From Streptomyces europaeiscabiei (GTDB lineage: Bacteria > Actinomycetota > Actinomycetes > Streptomycetales > Streptomycetaceae): a stretch of 47,768 bases of DNA. Each line of letters opens with the position of its first letter. Position 1 is the first letter of the stretch. Shown here one piece after another: positions 1-8,606 of this stretch. Where the stretch lies: the NCBI RefSeq assembly GCF_001550375.1, contig NZ_LRTR01000620.1, forward strand, positions 1 through 47,768. The letters are read 5' to 3'. The notes beneath the pieces are model-generated. The model worked only from the letters and a program-made list of their open reading frames with translations. It had not been told where the DNA came from and did not search any database. A program made the position numbers and the translations under genes.

Positions 1-353
1 CGATGCGCCAGGAGGTCTACCGGGACACCCGGCCGCGCGGCAGCTGGGCCGGGACGCCGGCCGGGCGGATCTTCGTGCACCTGGTCACGCCGCCCGAGTG
101 GCGCCGGATCACCGGGGAGGCCCCGCCGCCGTCACCCGTGGACCGCGCGGCCTACACGCGGGCCGGGCTCCCCTGGTTCGACTACTACGACCAGGACGGC
201 CACGACCTCGGCCCGGCCGACGCCCTCGGCGCGGTGAAGCCCGTCGGCGACTGGCTCGGCGACGACCTCGACCCGTGGCAGGCACCCGCCCCCGGCCAGG
301 TCCGGCCGCTCGGTGACGCACCGGGCAGGCCGGTCCAGGACGGCGACTGGTAG
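1..353 (+). CDS. C-terminal part of an unrecognised protein (5' end outside window)
   Basis: The reading frame is open from the first bases of the window to the TAG at 351-353. The ATG at position 3 is only the first Met in view and has no visible ribosome binding site, so this is probably the C-terminal ~117 residues of a longer protein. The piece is soluble and acidic, with a block YTRAGLPWFDYYDQD around residues 51-65. From memory that block resembles the end of actinobacterial conserved hypothetical proteins. No catalytic motif can be assigned and no function is proposed. Confidence 0.55.
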   Translation, partial: MRQEVYRDTRPRGSWAGTPAGRIFVHLVTPPEWRRITGEAPPPSPVDRAAYTRAGLPWFDYYDQDGHDLGPADALGAVKPVGDWLGDDLDPWQAPAPGQVRPLGDAPGRPVQDGDW

Positions 354-487
354 CCGGTCCCCACGGCCGACGCGATGGCGACGGCGGGCGTCGCATGGCG
401 CGCGACGCCCGCCGTCGCCTTTGCGCGGAGGCGCTCGTACCCGTCAAGGTGGTGACGGCCGAGACGAGCGACACCCGAGGTGCACGA

Positions 488-1747
488 ATGACGAGTGAGG
501 CGGCAGGGGACCGAGGCGGCTGGAGCAGGCGCCGCGTCCTGGGGCTGCTGGCGGGAGCGGCCGTACCGGCCACCCTCGCCGGTTGCGCGGGCTCCGACGG
601 GACGGCCGGTCCCACGTCTTCCTCCCCCGCGCGGAACGCCCCGACGGCCCCCTCGGCGGAGGCGGAGGCCGGGGCGGGAACCGCGACCGCCTCGCCCTCC
701 CCCACGCCCACCCGCACCGGCCCCCAGCCGCTCTACATCGGCACGTACACCTCGGTCGAGGGCGGCGGCACCGGCATCGGCGTGGCGACGTACGACGACC
801 GGAACGGCCGGATCACGGGCAAGGGGACCATCACCGGTGTCGCCGACCCGTCGTACCTCGCCGTACACCCGGACGGCCGGACGCTGTACGCCGTGAACGA
901 GCGCACGCAGGGCGGGGTGACCGCCGTACGACTGTCCGACCGCAGGATCCTCGGCACCCGGAGCAGTGGCGGCGAGGCACCCTGCCAGCTGTCGGTTCAC
1001 CCGGGCGGGCGATGGCTGCTGAGCGCGAACTACGGCTCGGGCAGTGTCGCCGTGCACCCCGTCGAGGACTCGGGTGCGCTGGGCGAGCGCACCGATCTCG
1101 TGGTGCACAGCAGCCCGGCGCCCGGTCCGGGCCAGAACGGGCCGCACGCGCACCAGGTGATCACGAGCCCGGACGGCGGTCACGTCCTCGCCGTCGATCT
1201 GGGCACCGACACGGTGTACACCTACCGCCTGGACGAGTCCCGGGGCACGCTCACGGAGGTCTCGCGGGCGCGCACCCGGTCGGGTGCGGGACCCCGGCAC
1301 CTCACCTTCCATCCCCAGGGCCGGTACGCCTATCTCGCCAACGAGGTCGACAACACGGTCGTGGTCTGTGCCTACGACCCCGGCAGCGGCCGGCTCACCC
1401 CCGGTGACCCGCAGTCGACGGGGACGGGTTCGGGCACGAACTACCCGGCGCAACTGGTCGTGACGCCGGACGGCTCGTACGCCTATCTCGCCAACCGGGG
1501 GCACGACAGCCTGACGCGCTACGCGGTCGAGGCGGACGGCGCACGGCTGAAGCTCATCGACACCGTGCCGGTCGGCGGGGACTTCCCCCGCCAGATCGCC
1601 CTCTCGCCGGACGGAGGTCTGCTGTTCGCCGCGCTGCAGCGGTCGAGCGCGGTCAGTGTCTTCCGGGTCGACGCCGAGACCGGTGGACTGCGGCGTGCGG
1701 GCGCGCCGTTCGCGTCACCCGTCGCCGTCTGTGCGCTGCCGCTGTAG
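488..1747 (+). CDS. Secreted lactonase-family beta-propeller lipoprotein
   Basis: Encodes 419 aa. I chose the ATG at 488, not the upstream in-frame ATG at 395, because it follows a GAGG ribosome binding site and begins a proper signal: twin arginines (SRRRVLG, residues 13-19), a hydrophobic stretch, and the lipobox LAGC with Cys33. The product is probably a Tat-exported lipoprotein. A Ser/Thr/Pro-rich linker (about residues 37-75) precedes a propeller with repeated blade signatures such as HPDGRTLYAVNE, HPQGRYAYLANE and TPDGSYAYLANRG. This is the 6-phosphogluconolactonase/3-carboxymuconate cyclase-like family (PF10282). The substrate is unknown, and an extracellular location argues against a role in the pentose-phosphate pathway. 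Its 3' end overlaps the convergent DUF2470 gene by 33 bp. Confidence 0.88.
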   Translation: MTSEAAGDRGGWSRRRVLGLLAGAAVPATLAGCAGSDGTAGPTSSSPARNAPTAPSAEAEAGAGTATASPSPTPTRTGPQPLYIGTYTSVEGGGTGIGVATYDDRNGRITGKGTITGVADPSYLAVHPDGRTLYAVNERTQGGVTAVRLSDRRILGTRSSGGEAPCQLSVHPGGRWLLSANYGSGSVAVHPVEDSGALGERTDLVVHSSPAPGPGQNGPHAHQVITSPDGGHVLAVDLGTDTVYTYRLDESRGTLTEVSRARTRSGAGPRHLTFHPQGRYAYLANEVDNTVVVCAYDPGSGRLTPGDPQSTGTGSGTNYPAQLVVTPDGSYAYLANRGHDSLTRYAVEADGARLKLIDTVPVGGDFPRQIALSPDGGLLFAALQRSSAVSVFRVDAETGGLRRAGAPFASPVAVCALPL

Positions 1748-2440
1748 GGCGCGCGGGCAGGACGCGGCGCTCGCCCGGGAGAGCAGGACGTGCATCCGCT
1801 CGGTGAGCTGCGCCATGTCGTCGGCGGGCTTGTGGAACGTCAGGCGGACGTCGCCGTTGCCGCGGGCCCGCTCGATGCGCAGGGTCAGGCCGTGGCGGTC
1901 GACGGCGAGCGGCTGGACGCGTACGGCGCCGTGCAGGCTGTCGTGCGGGACGAGCCGGGTGAGGCGCTCGACGGCGTCGGGGTGCGCGTCGGCGAGGTGG
2001 GTCAGCAGCCGGGACTCGGCCGTGGCCAGCGGATCCGGTTCGGCGGCGGCGAACTCGTCGAGGTCGACCACCACAGCGCCGGACGGCTCGCGCAGCACGA
2101 TGCGGGTGGGCCGGAACTCCAGGTCGCCGTCCTTGGGCAGGAACCAGCCGGCGATCCACAGCCGGGCCCGGATACGGTTGCGCACGGGGACGGGTGCCAC
2201 GTCGGCGAACTCCAGCACGGCGGACGGCTCGCCGCGAGGCGCGCAGATCGCGGCGGTGACGAGCGTGCTGTCCTCGGGGACGCACAGGATCACCCGGCCG
2301 TCCTCGGTGACGGTGTGCGCGCCGACGAACTCCTCGCGGCCACCCTCGGCGGTCACCGCGCAGGACCACGCCGCCGCGAGCACCGAGCGGGCACGCTCCG
2401 CCGCGGCGGGCGCGGCCGTCCAGGTGTGACGGTCACCCAT
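1715..2440 (-). CDS. DUF2470 / HugZ-like haem- or flavin-associated protein
   Basis: Encodes 241 aa. The N-terminal two thirds looks like a split-barrel, pyridoxamine-phosphate-oxidase-type fold. The C-terminal ~80 residues, starting near LLTHLADAHPDAVERL, match the DUF2470 module, which accompanies haem-degrading HugZ-type proteins and other haem-binding split barrels. The ATG at 2440 has a strong GGGAGG ribosome binding site. A 19-bp iron box overlaps the promoter just upstream, so expression is probably repressed by the DmdR/IdeR regulator when iron is plentiful. That fits a role in haem-iron release or iron homeostasis. The enzymatic activity is inferred, not shown. The gene is convergent with the lactonase-family gene. 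Confidence 0.8.
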   Translation of the reverse strand: MGDRHTWTAAPAAAERARSVLAAAWSCAVTAEGGREEFVGAHTVTEDGRVILCVPEDSTLVTAAICAPRGEPSAVLEFADVAPVPVRNRIRARLWIAGWFLPKDGDLEFRPTRIVLREPSGAVVVDLDEFAAAEPDPLATAESRLLTHLADAHPDAVERLTRLVPHDSLHGAVRVQPLAVDRHGLTLRIERARGNGDVRLTFHKPADDMAQLTERMHVLLSRASAASCPRALQRQRTDGDG

Positions 2441-2452
2441 CCCAAACCTCCC

Positions 2453-2498
2453 TTAGGTAAGCCTTGCCTAACCTATCGAAGATCGGGGCGTACGCCAA
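2453..2498 (-). promoter_or_regulatory. Iron box (DmdR/IdeR-type) overlapping the DUF2470 promoter
   Basis: Positions 2453-2471 read TTAGGTAAGCCTTGCCTAA, a 19-bp imperfect palindrome matching the actinobacterial iron box TTAGGTTAGGCTAACCTAA at nearly every position. On the minus strand a plausible promoter is -35 TTGGCG (2493-2498), a 17-bp spacer and -10 TAGGTT (2470-2475). The iron box therefore covers the start-site region, where an Fe(II)-loaded repressor would block transcription. The start codon at 2440 is 12 bp further downstream. Confidence 0.85.
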
Positions 2499-2546
2499 CC
2501 ACCGTGGGCCGATCCGTGGACTTTCCGTTCGCCGCGGCGAACCCAC

Positions 2547-3155
2547 TCAGGTGGCGAGGACCCCGAAAAGCGCCCGCGCACACAGGTCCCGCACCTGCTC
2601 GCGGGACAGCTCCGAACCCCTCAGCCACTCCAGGCACACGGCCGTCGTGAACGACAGCCACCCGCGCACGGCGAGCCGCATCTCCGGTCGCCCGTCGAGC
2701 ACCGCCCCGAACTCGGCGTCCGACGCCAGCGCCGCCAGGATCTGCGCCTCCTGCAGGGCCAGCGCCCGCTGGTAGACCTTGCGCACGGCCTGGTCGCCGG
2801 TGGCGTCGGCGCGATGGAAGGCACGGAAGCCGTGGGCGTGCTCCTCGACGTGACGGAGGAACGTGTCGAGCCCGTTGGTGAGGCGCTCGCGCGCCGACCG
2901 GCCGGGGGCGGGCGTCATGATCCGCAGCATCCGCTCGCTCTCGCGCTCCACGACGGCCGCGAAGAAGACGCGCTTGTTCGGGAAGTAGTGGTAGAGCAGC
3001 CCACGGGAGACTCCGGCGATCTCGGCCACCTGCTCGATCCACACGTCGTCGTACGGGCTCTCCGAGAAGAGCCGGGCCCCGACCGCGAGGAGTTGCTCCC
3101 TCCGCTCCTCGGTGCTGAGCCGGCGACGTGGGCGTTCTCCCTGCCTGGCTGCCAT
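2547..3155 (-). CDS. TetR family transcriptional regulator
   Basis: Encodes 202 aa. The N-terminal TetR helix-turn-helix spans about residues 14-60 (STEERREQLLAVGARLFSE, then IAGVSRGLLYHYFPNKRVFF). An all-helical ligand-binding C-terminus with no recognisable specificity follows. The ATG at 3155 has an AAGG ribosome binding site eight bases upstream. The gene is divergent from the P450 gene, with 116 bp between the two starts. That interval holds a large interrupted palindrome, so this regulator probably controls itself and the P450. A lipid or fatty-acyl ligand would suit the CYP102-like neighbour, but that is inference. Confidence 0.9.
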   Translation of the reverse strand: MAARQGERPRRRLSTEERREQLLAVGARLFSESPYDDVWIEQVAEIAGVSRGLLYHYFPNKRVFFAAVVERESERMLRIMTPAPGRSARERLTNGLDTFLRHVEEHAHGFRAFHRADATGDQAVRKVYQRALALQEAQILAALASDAEFGAVLDGRPEMRLAVRGWLSFTTAVCLEWLRGSELSREQVRDLCARALFGVLAT

Positions 3156-3175
3156 GCCGTCACCTTACTTGACGT

Positions 3176-3216
3176 GGGTTCAACAACGGGACGAGACTGA
3201 TCCCGCTATTGAACCC
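3176..3216. promoter_or_regulatory. Candidate TetR operator between the regulator and P450 genes
   Basis: GGGTTCAA (3176-3183) is mirrored exactly by TTGAACCC (3209-3216). An inner pair CGGGA (3187-3191)/TCCCG (3201-3205) extends the dyad. A TTGACG hexamer at 3169-3174 could be the -35 of the rightward P450 promoter. A TetR dimer, or pair of dimers, binding here would cover both divergent promoters. No matching copy was noticed elsewhere in the window. Confidence 0.6.
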
Positions 3217-3271
3217 GAGTACAACAGCGGCGGCGGCCTCGGTACGGCGTGCGCGCGAGGGAGATGTGGTC

Positions 3272-4813
3272 ATGACGGCGACGACAGGGGCCACGGCAGT
3301 CAAGGGATTCCGCAGCGCGGAGCTGGGCTGGCCCGAGCTGAGCCGAATACCGCATCCGCCGTACCGACTCCCCCTCGTCGGCGACGCGCTCGGCACGAAC
3401 GTGCGTACGCCGATCCAGGAGTCCCTGCGCCTCGGGCGGCGGCTCGGGCCGATCTTCCGGCGGAAGGCGTTCGGCAAGGAGATCGTGTTCGTCGGGGGCG
3501 CGGGGCTCGCCGCCGAGATGGCGGACGAGGCGCGGTTCGCCAAGCACGTGGGTCTGGGCGTCGCCAATCTGCGGCCGGTGGCCGGGGACGGGCTCTTCAC
3601 GGCCTACAACCACGAGCCGAACTGGCAACGCGCGCACGACGTCCTCGCCCCCGGCTTCAGCCGGGAGGCCATGGCCGGCTACCACCCGATGATGCTCGAC
3701 GTCGCCGAGCGGCTGACGGAGCACTGGGACCGGGCGGGCGCGGCGGGCGACACCGTGGACGTACCCGGCGACATGACCAAGCTGACGCTGGAGACCATCG
3801 CCCGCACCGGCTTCGGCCACGACTTCGGCTCCTTCGAGCGCGCCCGGCCGCACCCCTTCGTCGCCGCCATGGTCGGCACCCTCACCTACGCACAGCGCCG
3901 CAACCTCGTCCCCGACCCGCTGGTCCCACTGCTGCTGCGGGGTGCCGCCCGGCAGAACCAGGCGGACATCGCGTACCTGAACGAGACGGTCGACGCGGTG
4001 GTGCGGGCGCGGCGGTCCTCCGGTGGCGGCGACCGGGGTGGCGGTGACGGTGACCTGCTCGACCGGATGCTGGAGACCGTGCATCCGCAGAGCGGGGAGC
4101 GGCTGTCCGCCGAGAACGTCCGGCGGCAGGTCATCACCTTCCTGGTCGCCGGGCACGAGACCACCTCGGGCGCCCTCTCCTTCGCCCTGCACTACCTCGC
4201 CCGGTATCCGGACCTGGCCGCCCGCGCCCGCGCCGAGGTGGACCAGGTGTGGGGCAGTGCCGTGCGGCCCGGCTACGAGCAGGTGGCCAAGCTGCGGTAT
4301 GTGCGCCGGGTGCTGGACGAGGCACTGCGGCTGTGGCCGACGGCACCGGCCTTCTCACGGGAGGCCCGCGAGGACACCGTGCTGGGCGGGGTCCATCCGA
4401 TGCGGCGGGGTGCCTGGGCGCTGGTGCTGACGGCGATGCTGCACCGGGACCCGGAGGTCTGGGGTGCGGACGCCGAGCGGTTCGACCCGGACCGGTTCGA
4501 CGCGGCGGCGGTACGCGGCCGGGCCCCGCACACGTTCAAGCCGTTCGGCACGGGTGCGCGGGCCTGCATCGGCCGCCAGTTCGCGCTGCACGAGGCCACG
4601 CTGGTGCTGGGGCTGCTGCTGCGCCGGTACGAGCTGAGGCCGCAGCCGGCGTACCGGCTGCGGGTGGCGGAGCGGCTGACCCTGATGCCGGACGGGCTGC
4701 GGCTCACTGTGGAGCGGCGGGTGGGCGCGGGGCCGGGTACCCCGCAGATACCGTCGTCGTTCCGGTCGCCCTCGTCCCCGTCGTCGCCCTCGTCCCCGTC
4801 GTCGCCCTCGTAG
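3272..4813 (+). CDS. Stand-alone CYP102-like cytochrome P450 (fatty-acid hydroxylase type)
   Basis: Encodes 513 aa from the ATG at 3272, which has a GAGGGAG ribosome binding site. An upstream in-frame start at 3209 lies inside the operator and is unlikely. The sequence aligns by eye along its length with the haem domain of P450 BM3: LPLVGDALGTNV, the I-helix AGHET (residues 293-297), the ExxR segment EALRLWPTAPAF, and the haem loop FGTGARACIG with ligand Cys432. No FAD/FMN reductase domain follows, so separate redox partners are needed. Known Streptomyces CYP102B enzymes have this layout and hydroxylate fatty acids. The divergent TetR gene probably regulates it. The last ~15 residues are a Ser/Pro repeat. 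Confidence 0.9.
   Translation: MTATTGATAVKGFRSAELGWPELSRIPHPPYRLPLVGDALGTNVRTPIQESLRLGRRLGPIFRRKAFGKEIVFVGGAGLAAEMADEARFAKHVGLGVANLRPVAGDGLFTAYNHEPNWQRAHDVLAPGFSREAMAGYHPMMLDVAERLTEHWDRAGAAGDTVDVPGDMTKLTLETIARTGFGHDFGSFERARPHPFVAAMVGTLTYAQRRNLVPDPLVPLLLRGAARQNQADIAYLNETVDAVVRARRSSGGGDRGGGDGDLLDRMLETVHPQSGERLSAENVRRQVITFLVAGHETTSGALSFALHYLARYPDLAARARAEVDQVWGSAVRPGYEQVAKLRYVRRVLDEALRLWPTAPAFSREAREDTVLGGVHPMRRGAWALVLTAMLHRDPEVWGADAERFDPDRFDAAAVRGRAPHTFKPFGTGARACIGRQFALHEATLVLGLLLRRYELRPQPAYRLRVAERLTLMPDGLRLTVERRVGAGPGTPQIPSSFRSPSSPSSPSSPSSPS
4766..4810 (+). repeat. 18-bp tandem repeat at the 3' end of the P450 gene
   Basis: An 18-bp unit (4766-4783, 4784-4801, partial 4802-4810) is repeated 2.5 times in frame up to the stop codon. 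It adds a run of Ser-Ser-Pro triplets after the conserved end of the P450. The unit length keeps the frame, which fits a replication-slippage expansion at the C-terminus. Confidence 0.8.
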
Positions 4814-4825
4814 GCGCCGTCGCCC

Positions 4826-5665
4826 TCAAGCCGTCCAGTGACCGGGGCGGGTGACTGACGTCGGCAGCCGTGTCCCGGCGCTGCCGCGTGCCGCGTTGAG
4901 CTGGGGCTGGGTCAGGAAGAAGGCGCCGGTCAGGTCCGCGTCGCTGAGGTCGGTGTCGCGGAGGTCGGCGCCGATCAGGTCCGCGCCGCGCAGGTCGGCC
5001 CCGGTCAGGTCGGCGGCGATGAGGTAGGCGCCGCGGAGGTTGGCCTGTCTGAGGTCGGCGCCCTTGAGGCGGGCACCCATGAGGTCGGCGCCGCGCCGGT
5101 TCTGCTTGCGCCGGGCGCCCGCTCGCACGAGGTCACTGACCCTCAGCAGCAGTTCGTTGACGCGCTGCCGGTGCGCGGCGACGTCCAGCTCCCCCAGTTC
5201 CTCGGCCGTCCCCCCGGTCAGCCGCTCGGTCTCGTCCAGTGCGCGGCGGAGATCGGCGTGCACCGGGCGGGCGGCGGGGAGGGTCAGCGCCTCGGTCAAA
5301 TACCACAGCAGTTCGTGGAGTTGGCGTACGACCGGGAAGACGTCGAACATCCGCCGGGCGTGCTCGCGGCCGCCCGTACGCCAGTTCTCGCCCCCGAAGG
5401 TGACCTGGGAGACCTTCTGCCCGGCGCCGAAGCAGTCGTAGACCGTGCAGCCGTTGAAGCCCTCGTCCCTGAGCCGGGTGTGGATACCGCACCGGAAGTC
5501 GTCCTTGAGGTTCCCGCACGCCTTGCCCGCGGCCTTGTCGACGGCGAAGTCGGCCGAGGCGGCGAAGGGCAGGGCGACACAGCACAGGCCGAAGCAGCTG
5601 TCGCAGTCCGCGCGCAGACCGCGCAGGTCATGCGGGTCGAGAGCTTCACCGGATCCTTGTTCCAT
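4826..5665 (-). CDS. Pentapeptide-repeat protein with Cys-rich N-terminal domain
   Basis: Encodes 279 aa from the ATG at 5665 (an in-frame GTG at 5674 is possible; an AGGGTG-like site precedes the ATG). The N-terminal ~70 residues carry clustered cysteines ([30 protein letters not shown]), a layout that suggests metal or Fe-S binding. A helical middle section follows. The C-terminus (about residues 190-255) has tandem A(D/N)LxG pentapeptides ([19 protein letters not shown] and on), which fold into a right-handed quadrilateral beta-helix. The combined architecture is conserved in actinomycetes, but I know of no demonstrated function. The gene is convergent with the P450 gene, 12 bp away. Confidence 0.83.
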   Translation of the reverse strand: MEQGSGEALDPHDLRGLRADCDSCFGLCCVALPFAASADFAVDKAAGKACGNLKDDFRCGIHTRLRDEGFNGCTVYDCFGAGQKVSQVTFGGENWRTGGREHARRMFDVFPVVRQLHELLWYLTEALTLPAARPVHADLRRALDETERLTGGTAEELGELDVAAHRQRVNELLLRVSDLVRAGARRKQNRRGADLMGARLKGADLRQANLRGAYLIAADLTGADLRGADLIGADLRDTDLSDADLTGAFFLTQPQLNAARGSAGTRLPTSVTRPGHWTA

Positions 5666-5833
5666 ATGGTTCACCCTAACGACAACTCACCGATGATCTT
5701 TCGGCTGCCGAGGGGTGCACCACCGGCCCACCCGCCCCGCCGCCGACAGCGCCCACCACCACACCGTGATCGTCTGCGTCCACCCCGAGCAGGGCCGGAG
5801 CCGGCCACGCCCTCGCCGCCCGGGCCCCTGCGC

Positions 5834-6343
5834 TCAGTCCCGCCCCAGATCCCACCGCCAGTCGTTCGACATGCTCCAGTGACCCTTCGGGTACTCCGCG
5901 GAGACCTCGCCGAGCAGCGTGAATCCCGCCCTGCGACACACCGCGTTCGACGCGGCGTTCTCCACACGGGGCAGCGCGTGGAGATGGCGGTGGGTGTTCG
6001 CGTCCCGCGCCACCCCGACGACCTCACGGGCGGCCAGTACGGCCAGGCCCCGGCGCTGGAACTCGGGCAGCACCCCCCATCCGGTCTCCCACACCGTCTC
6101 GCCCTGCCGGTCGCGCTCCCAGTAACCGATCGAGCCGACGCTCTCGCCGGTGCCGGCGAGCACGACCCGGTACATCTGCCCGCCCGCCACGTCGAGGTAG
6201 CGGCGGTGCCGGGCGGTGAGTTGTTCCTCGGTCTCCGGGCCGCCCACGTGCTCGGTCATCCCGGGGGTGTTGAGGCGCCGGAGCAGCCAGAGGTCGTCCG
6301 CGGACCAGGGCTCCAGCCGCACCCCGCTCTCGACCCCCGTCAC
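5834..6343 (-). CDS. GNAT family N-acetyltransferase
   Basis: Encodes 169 aa from a GTG start. It is a GNAT fold of the RimJ/RimL-like subgroup: a beta4 segment VGSIGYW, the acetyl-CoA-binding turn [12 protein letters not shown] (Q/RxxGxA type), and [14 protein letters not shown] at the motif B helix. The acceptor substrate cannot be predicted. The start overlaps the stop of the upstream PIG-L gene by 4 bp (GTGA), so the two are probably translationally coupled and functionally linked. Confidence 0.87.
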   Translation of the reverse strand: MTGVESGVRLEPWSADDLWLLRRLNTPGMTEHVGGPETEEQLTARHRRYLDVAGGQMYRVVLAGTGESVGSIGYWERDRQGETVWETGWGVLPEFQRRGLAVLAAREVVGVARDANTHRHLHALPRVENAASNAVCRRAGFTLLGEVSAEYPKGHWSMSNDWRWDLGRD

Positions 6344-7083
6344 CGGGGAAACACCTCGAAGGCCACGGCCGGCCTGCCGCCGAACCGCTCCCCCGTGGTC
6401 CGGGCATGGCCGGTGAGGAAGTCGCGTACGTACGTCTCGGGGTCCTCCTTCGTCAGCACCTCGATGTAGCTGCGGTGCTCCAGGAGGGAGGCGACCGCAC
6501 GGTCGAGGCCGGGAGCGGCGTCCACCGCGTGGGTGGGGTGGGAGGAACTGGCGACGGCGACCCAGCGGACGCCGTCCCAGGGTTCCAGGCCCTGTTCGAC
6601 GAGCTCGGGGAAGATCCAGCGGTTCCCCGCGTCGCCGGCGGCGTCCAGGGTGGCGCGGCCCACCGCCACGTGGTCGGGGGTGTTCCAGGCGACCCCGCCC
6701 CAGGTGTCACGGTGGTTGAGGGTGATGACCAGTTCGGGGCGGTGCCGGCGGATGGCGGCCGCGATGTCCCGCCGCAGGGCGGGCCCGTACTCGATGACGC
6801 CGTCCTCGTGGTCGAGGAACTCGACCTCCGACACACCCACGACGGCCGCGCTGGCCCGCTGCTCCCTCTCACGCAACGGGCCGCACCGGGCGGGCTCCAG
6901 GGTGTCGATACCGGCCTCGCCGCGTGTCGCCAGGACATACACGACCTCGCGGCCCTCGTCGGTCCACGCGGCGATCGCCGCCGAGCAGCCGTACTCGAGG
7001 TCGTCCGGGTGCGCCACGACGGCGAGGGCACGCCGCCAGTCGTCGGGCATGGGCTTGAGCTGGTCCTTCTGAGGGTCCGTCAT
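6340..7083 (-). CDS. PIG-L family deacetylase (LmbE-like)
   Basis: Encodes 247 aa from the ATG at 7083; the in-frame codon at 7134 is poorly placed. The zinc motif AHPDDLEYG (about residues 22-30) is the family hallmark, and the later NHRDTWGG and [10 protein letters not shown] segments provide further conserved metal or catalytic residues. The family removes N-acetyl groups from GlcNAc-type substrates such as mycothiol precursors and glycopeptide sugars. This paralogue's substrate is unknown. Its overlap with an acetyltransferase gene suggests that both act on one small N-acyl metabolite. Confidence 0.88.
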   Translation of the reverse strand: MTDPQKDQLKPMPDDWRRALAVVAHPDDLEYGCSAAIAAWTDEGREVVYVLATRGEAGIDTLEPARCGPLREREQRASAAVVGVSEVEFLDHEDGVIEYGPALRRDIAAAIRRHRPELVITLNHRDTWGGVAWNTPDHVAVGRATLDAAGDAGNRWIFPELVEQGLEPWDGVRWVAVASSSHPTHAVDAAPGLDRAVASLLEHRSYIEVLTKEDPETYVRDFLTGHARTTGERFGGRPAVAFEVFPR

Positions 7084-7158
7084 GGGCGCACAGTAACGCG
7101 CGTCACTGACAGCCGGGCAGGGGCGGGCCAGCACACCGCCCGGCTCATCCGCCGTCGC

Positions 7159-8508
7159 TCACGCCTCGTCCCGGGTCAGCGCCAGCAACCGGTCCAGCAC
7201 CCGTGGTCCACCGGCCCGTACGCCGTCGTGCTCGAACTCGTCCGTGACCCAGGTGCGCAGCCCCCGGACGGCGCGGGCGGTCCGCAGGGAGTGGTCCGTG
7301 TCGACGTACATGTCGTCGTGGTAGACCGCGGCCGCGACCGGGACCTCGTTCACGGCGAGTCGGTCCGGATCGTAGAGAGGCGGCCAGCCCCGGTCCTCGG
7401 CCAGCGCCTCCGCGGTGTCGCGCAGCGGGCGCAGGGCGGGGTCGTTGTCGAACATCCAGGGGTGCACGGACTCGCCCGTGAAGAGCACCGGGCCGTCGCC
7501 GGTCAGCGTCTTGGCTGCGTCGAACTGCGGCAGGCCGCGGCGCACCCGCTCCGCCGCCCAGCCCGTGGGGCCCGCGTCCTGGCCGTAGCACGCCTCGTGG
7601 AGGAGCGCGTACAGCGGATGGCCCGCGTACGACAGCAGGCCCTGGACCTCCTCCTGGAAGGAGTCGGCAAGGGCGGGGCCCTGCGGGGTGCGGACGAAGG
7701 CGTCCTCCAGCAGGAAGTGCAGCCGGTGGCTGCCGTCGCCGCGGCCGAGGAGGATACCGAGGGACTGGAACGCCTCGACGGTGAACCGGTAGCCGTTCGG
7801 CAGGACGACGTCGTGCTGGATCAGGTGATCGGCGATCCGGCGGGCCCGCTCGACGTCCTGCGGGTAACGGGCGTAGTGCGCGGCGACCTTGCGTTCCACG
7901 CGCGGGTGGGCCGCCCGGTAGACGTCCTCGGCGCTCGCGTCGAGGGAGGGCAGTCCGCCGGTGATGAGGGCGGTGCTCAGACCCTCGGGCGCCTGTGACA
8001 GGTAGGTGACCGCGCAGAAGCCGCCGAAGCTCTGGCCGAGGACGGCCCAGGGGGCGCCGCCGGTGACCTCGGGTCGGATGGCCTCACAGTCGCGGACGAT
8101 GGAGTCGGCGCGGAAGTGGGCGAGGTAGTCGGCCTGTTCGGCGGGGCCGCCGCGCATCGGCAGCGTCTGTCGGTTGGCGGGGGTCGAGGCACCCGTGCCG
8201 CGCTGGTCCAGCAGCAGGACCCGGTAGTCCTCCAGGGCCCGGCCCAGCCAGGCCTCACGGCCGACGAAGCGGTTCGCCCCGAAGCCGGGGCCGCCCTGCA
8301 GATAGACCAGCCAGGGCAGTTCGGCGCTCCCCCTGTCGCTCGCGACGACCTCGCGCGCGTAGAGGTCGATCCGCTCCCCCGCCGGGCGGTCGTGGTCGAG
8401 GGGGACGGTGAAGCGGCGGTCGGTGAGGACGACACCGGGCTGCCGGTAGCTGACGGACAACAGGGCTCCCTGAGCGGACGGATTCCAGGCCTTGGTCCAG
8501 TCCAGCAC
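7159..8508 (-). CDS. Alpha/beta hydrolase, proline iminopeptidase-like (S33)
   Basis: Encodes 449 aa. The features are those of the S33 prolyl aminopeptidase family: the oxyanion segment YLQGGPGFGANR (near residue 72), the RGTG block, and the nucleophile elbow GQSFGG, with Asp and His candidates near the C-terminus (YVDTDHSL). The protein looks cytoplasmic, with no signal peptide. The GTG at 8508 has a GGAG site. A TTG at 8460, also with a good site, would give a start matching shorter homologues, so the first 16 residues are uncertain. It would release N-terminal proline or other residues from peptides. It is separate from the neighbouring rhamnose locus. Confidence 0.85.
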   Translation of the reverse strand: MLDWTKAWNPSAQGALLSVSYRQPGVVLTDRRFTVPLDHDRPAGERIDLYAREVVASDRGSAELPWLVYLQGGPGFGANRFVGREAWLGRALEDYRVLLLDQRGTGASTPANRQTLPMRGGPAEQADYLAHFRADSIVRDCEAIRPEVTGGAPWAVLGQSFGGFCAVTYLSQAPEGLSTALITGGLPSLDASAEDVYRAAHPRVERKVAAHYARYPQDVERARRIADHLIQHDVVLPNGYRFTVEAFQSLGILLGRGDGSHRLHFLLEDAFVRTPQGPALADSFQEEVQGLLSYAGHPLYALLHEACYGQDAGPTGWAAERVRRGLPQFDAAKTLTGDGPVLFTGESVHPWMFDNDPALRPLRDTAEALAEDRGWPPLYDPDRLAVNEVPVAAAVYHDDMYVDTDHSLRTARAVRGLRTWVTDEFEHDGVRAGGPRVLDRLLALTRDEA

Positions 8509-8606
8509 AGATTCTCCGCCCGGCCGACCCCGTGGATCAAGAAATTCTCACTGAACCGGGGATCAGTACGCCGGCCGCCGTCGGTGCGCGGTGACCGCTC
8601 CGGCGC

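Noticed and set aside
395..487. N-terminal extension of the lactonase-family protein
   Set aside because: It would bury the twin-arginine lipoprotein signal 31 residues inside the protein.
3209..3271. Upstream start for the P450
   Set aside because: It falls within the candidate operator dyad; the ATG at 3272 has a good GAGGGAG site and matches family N-termini.
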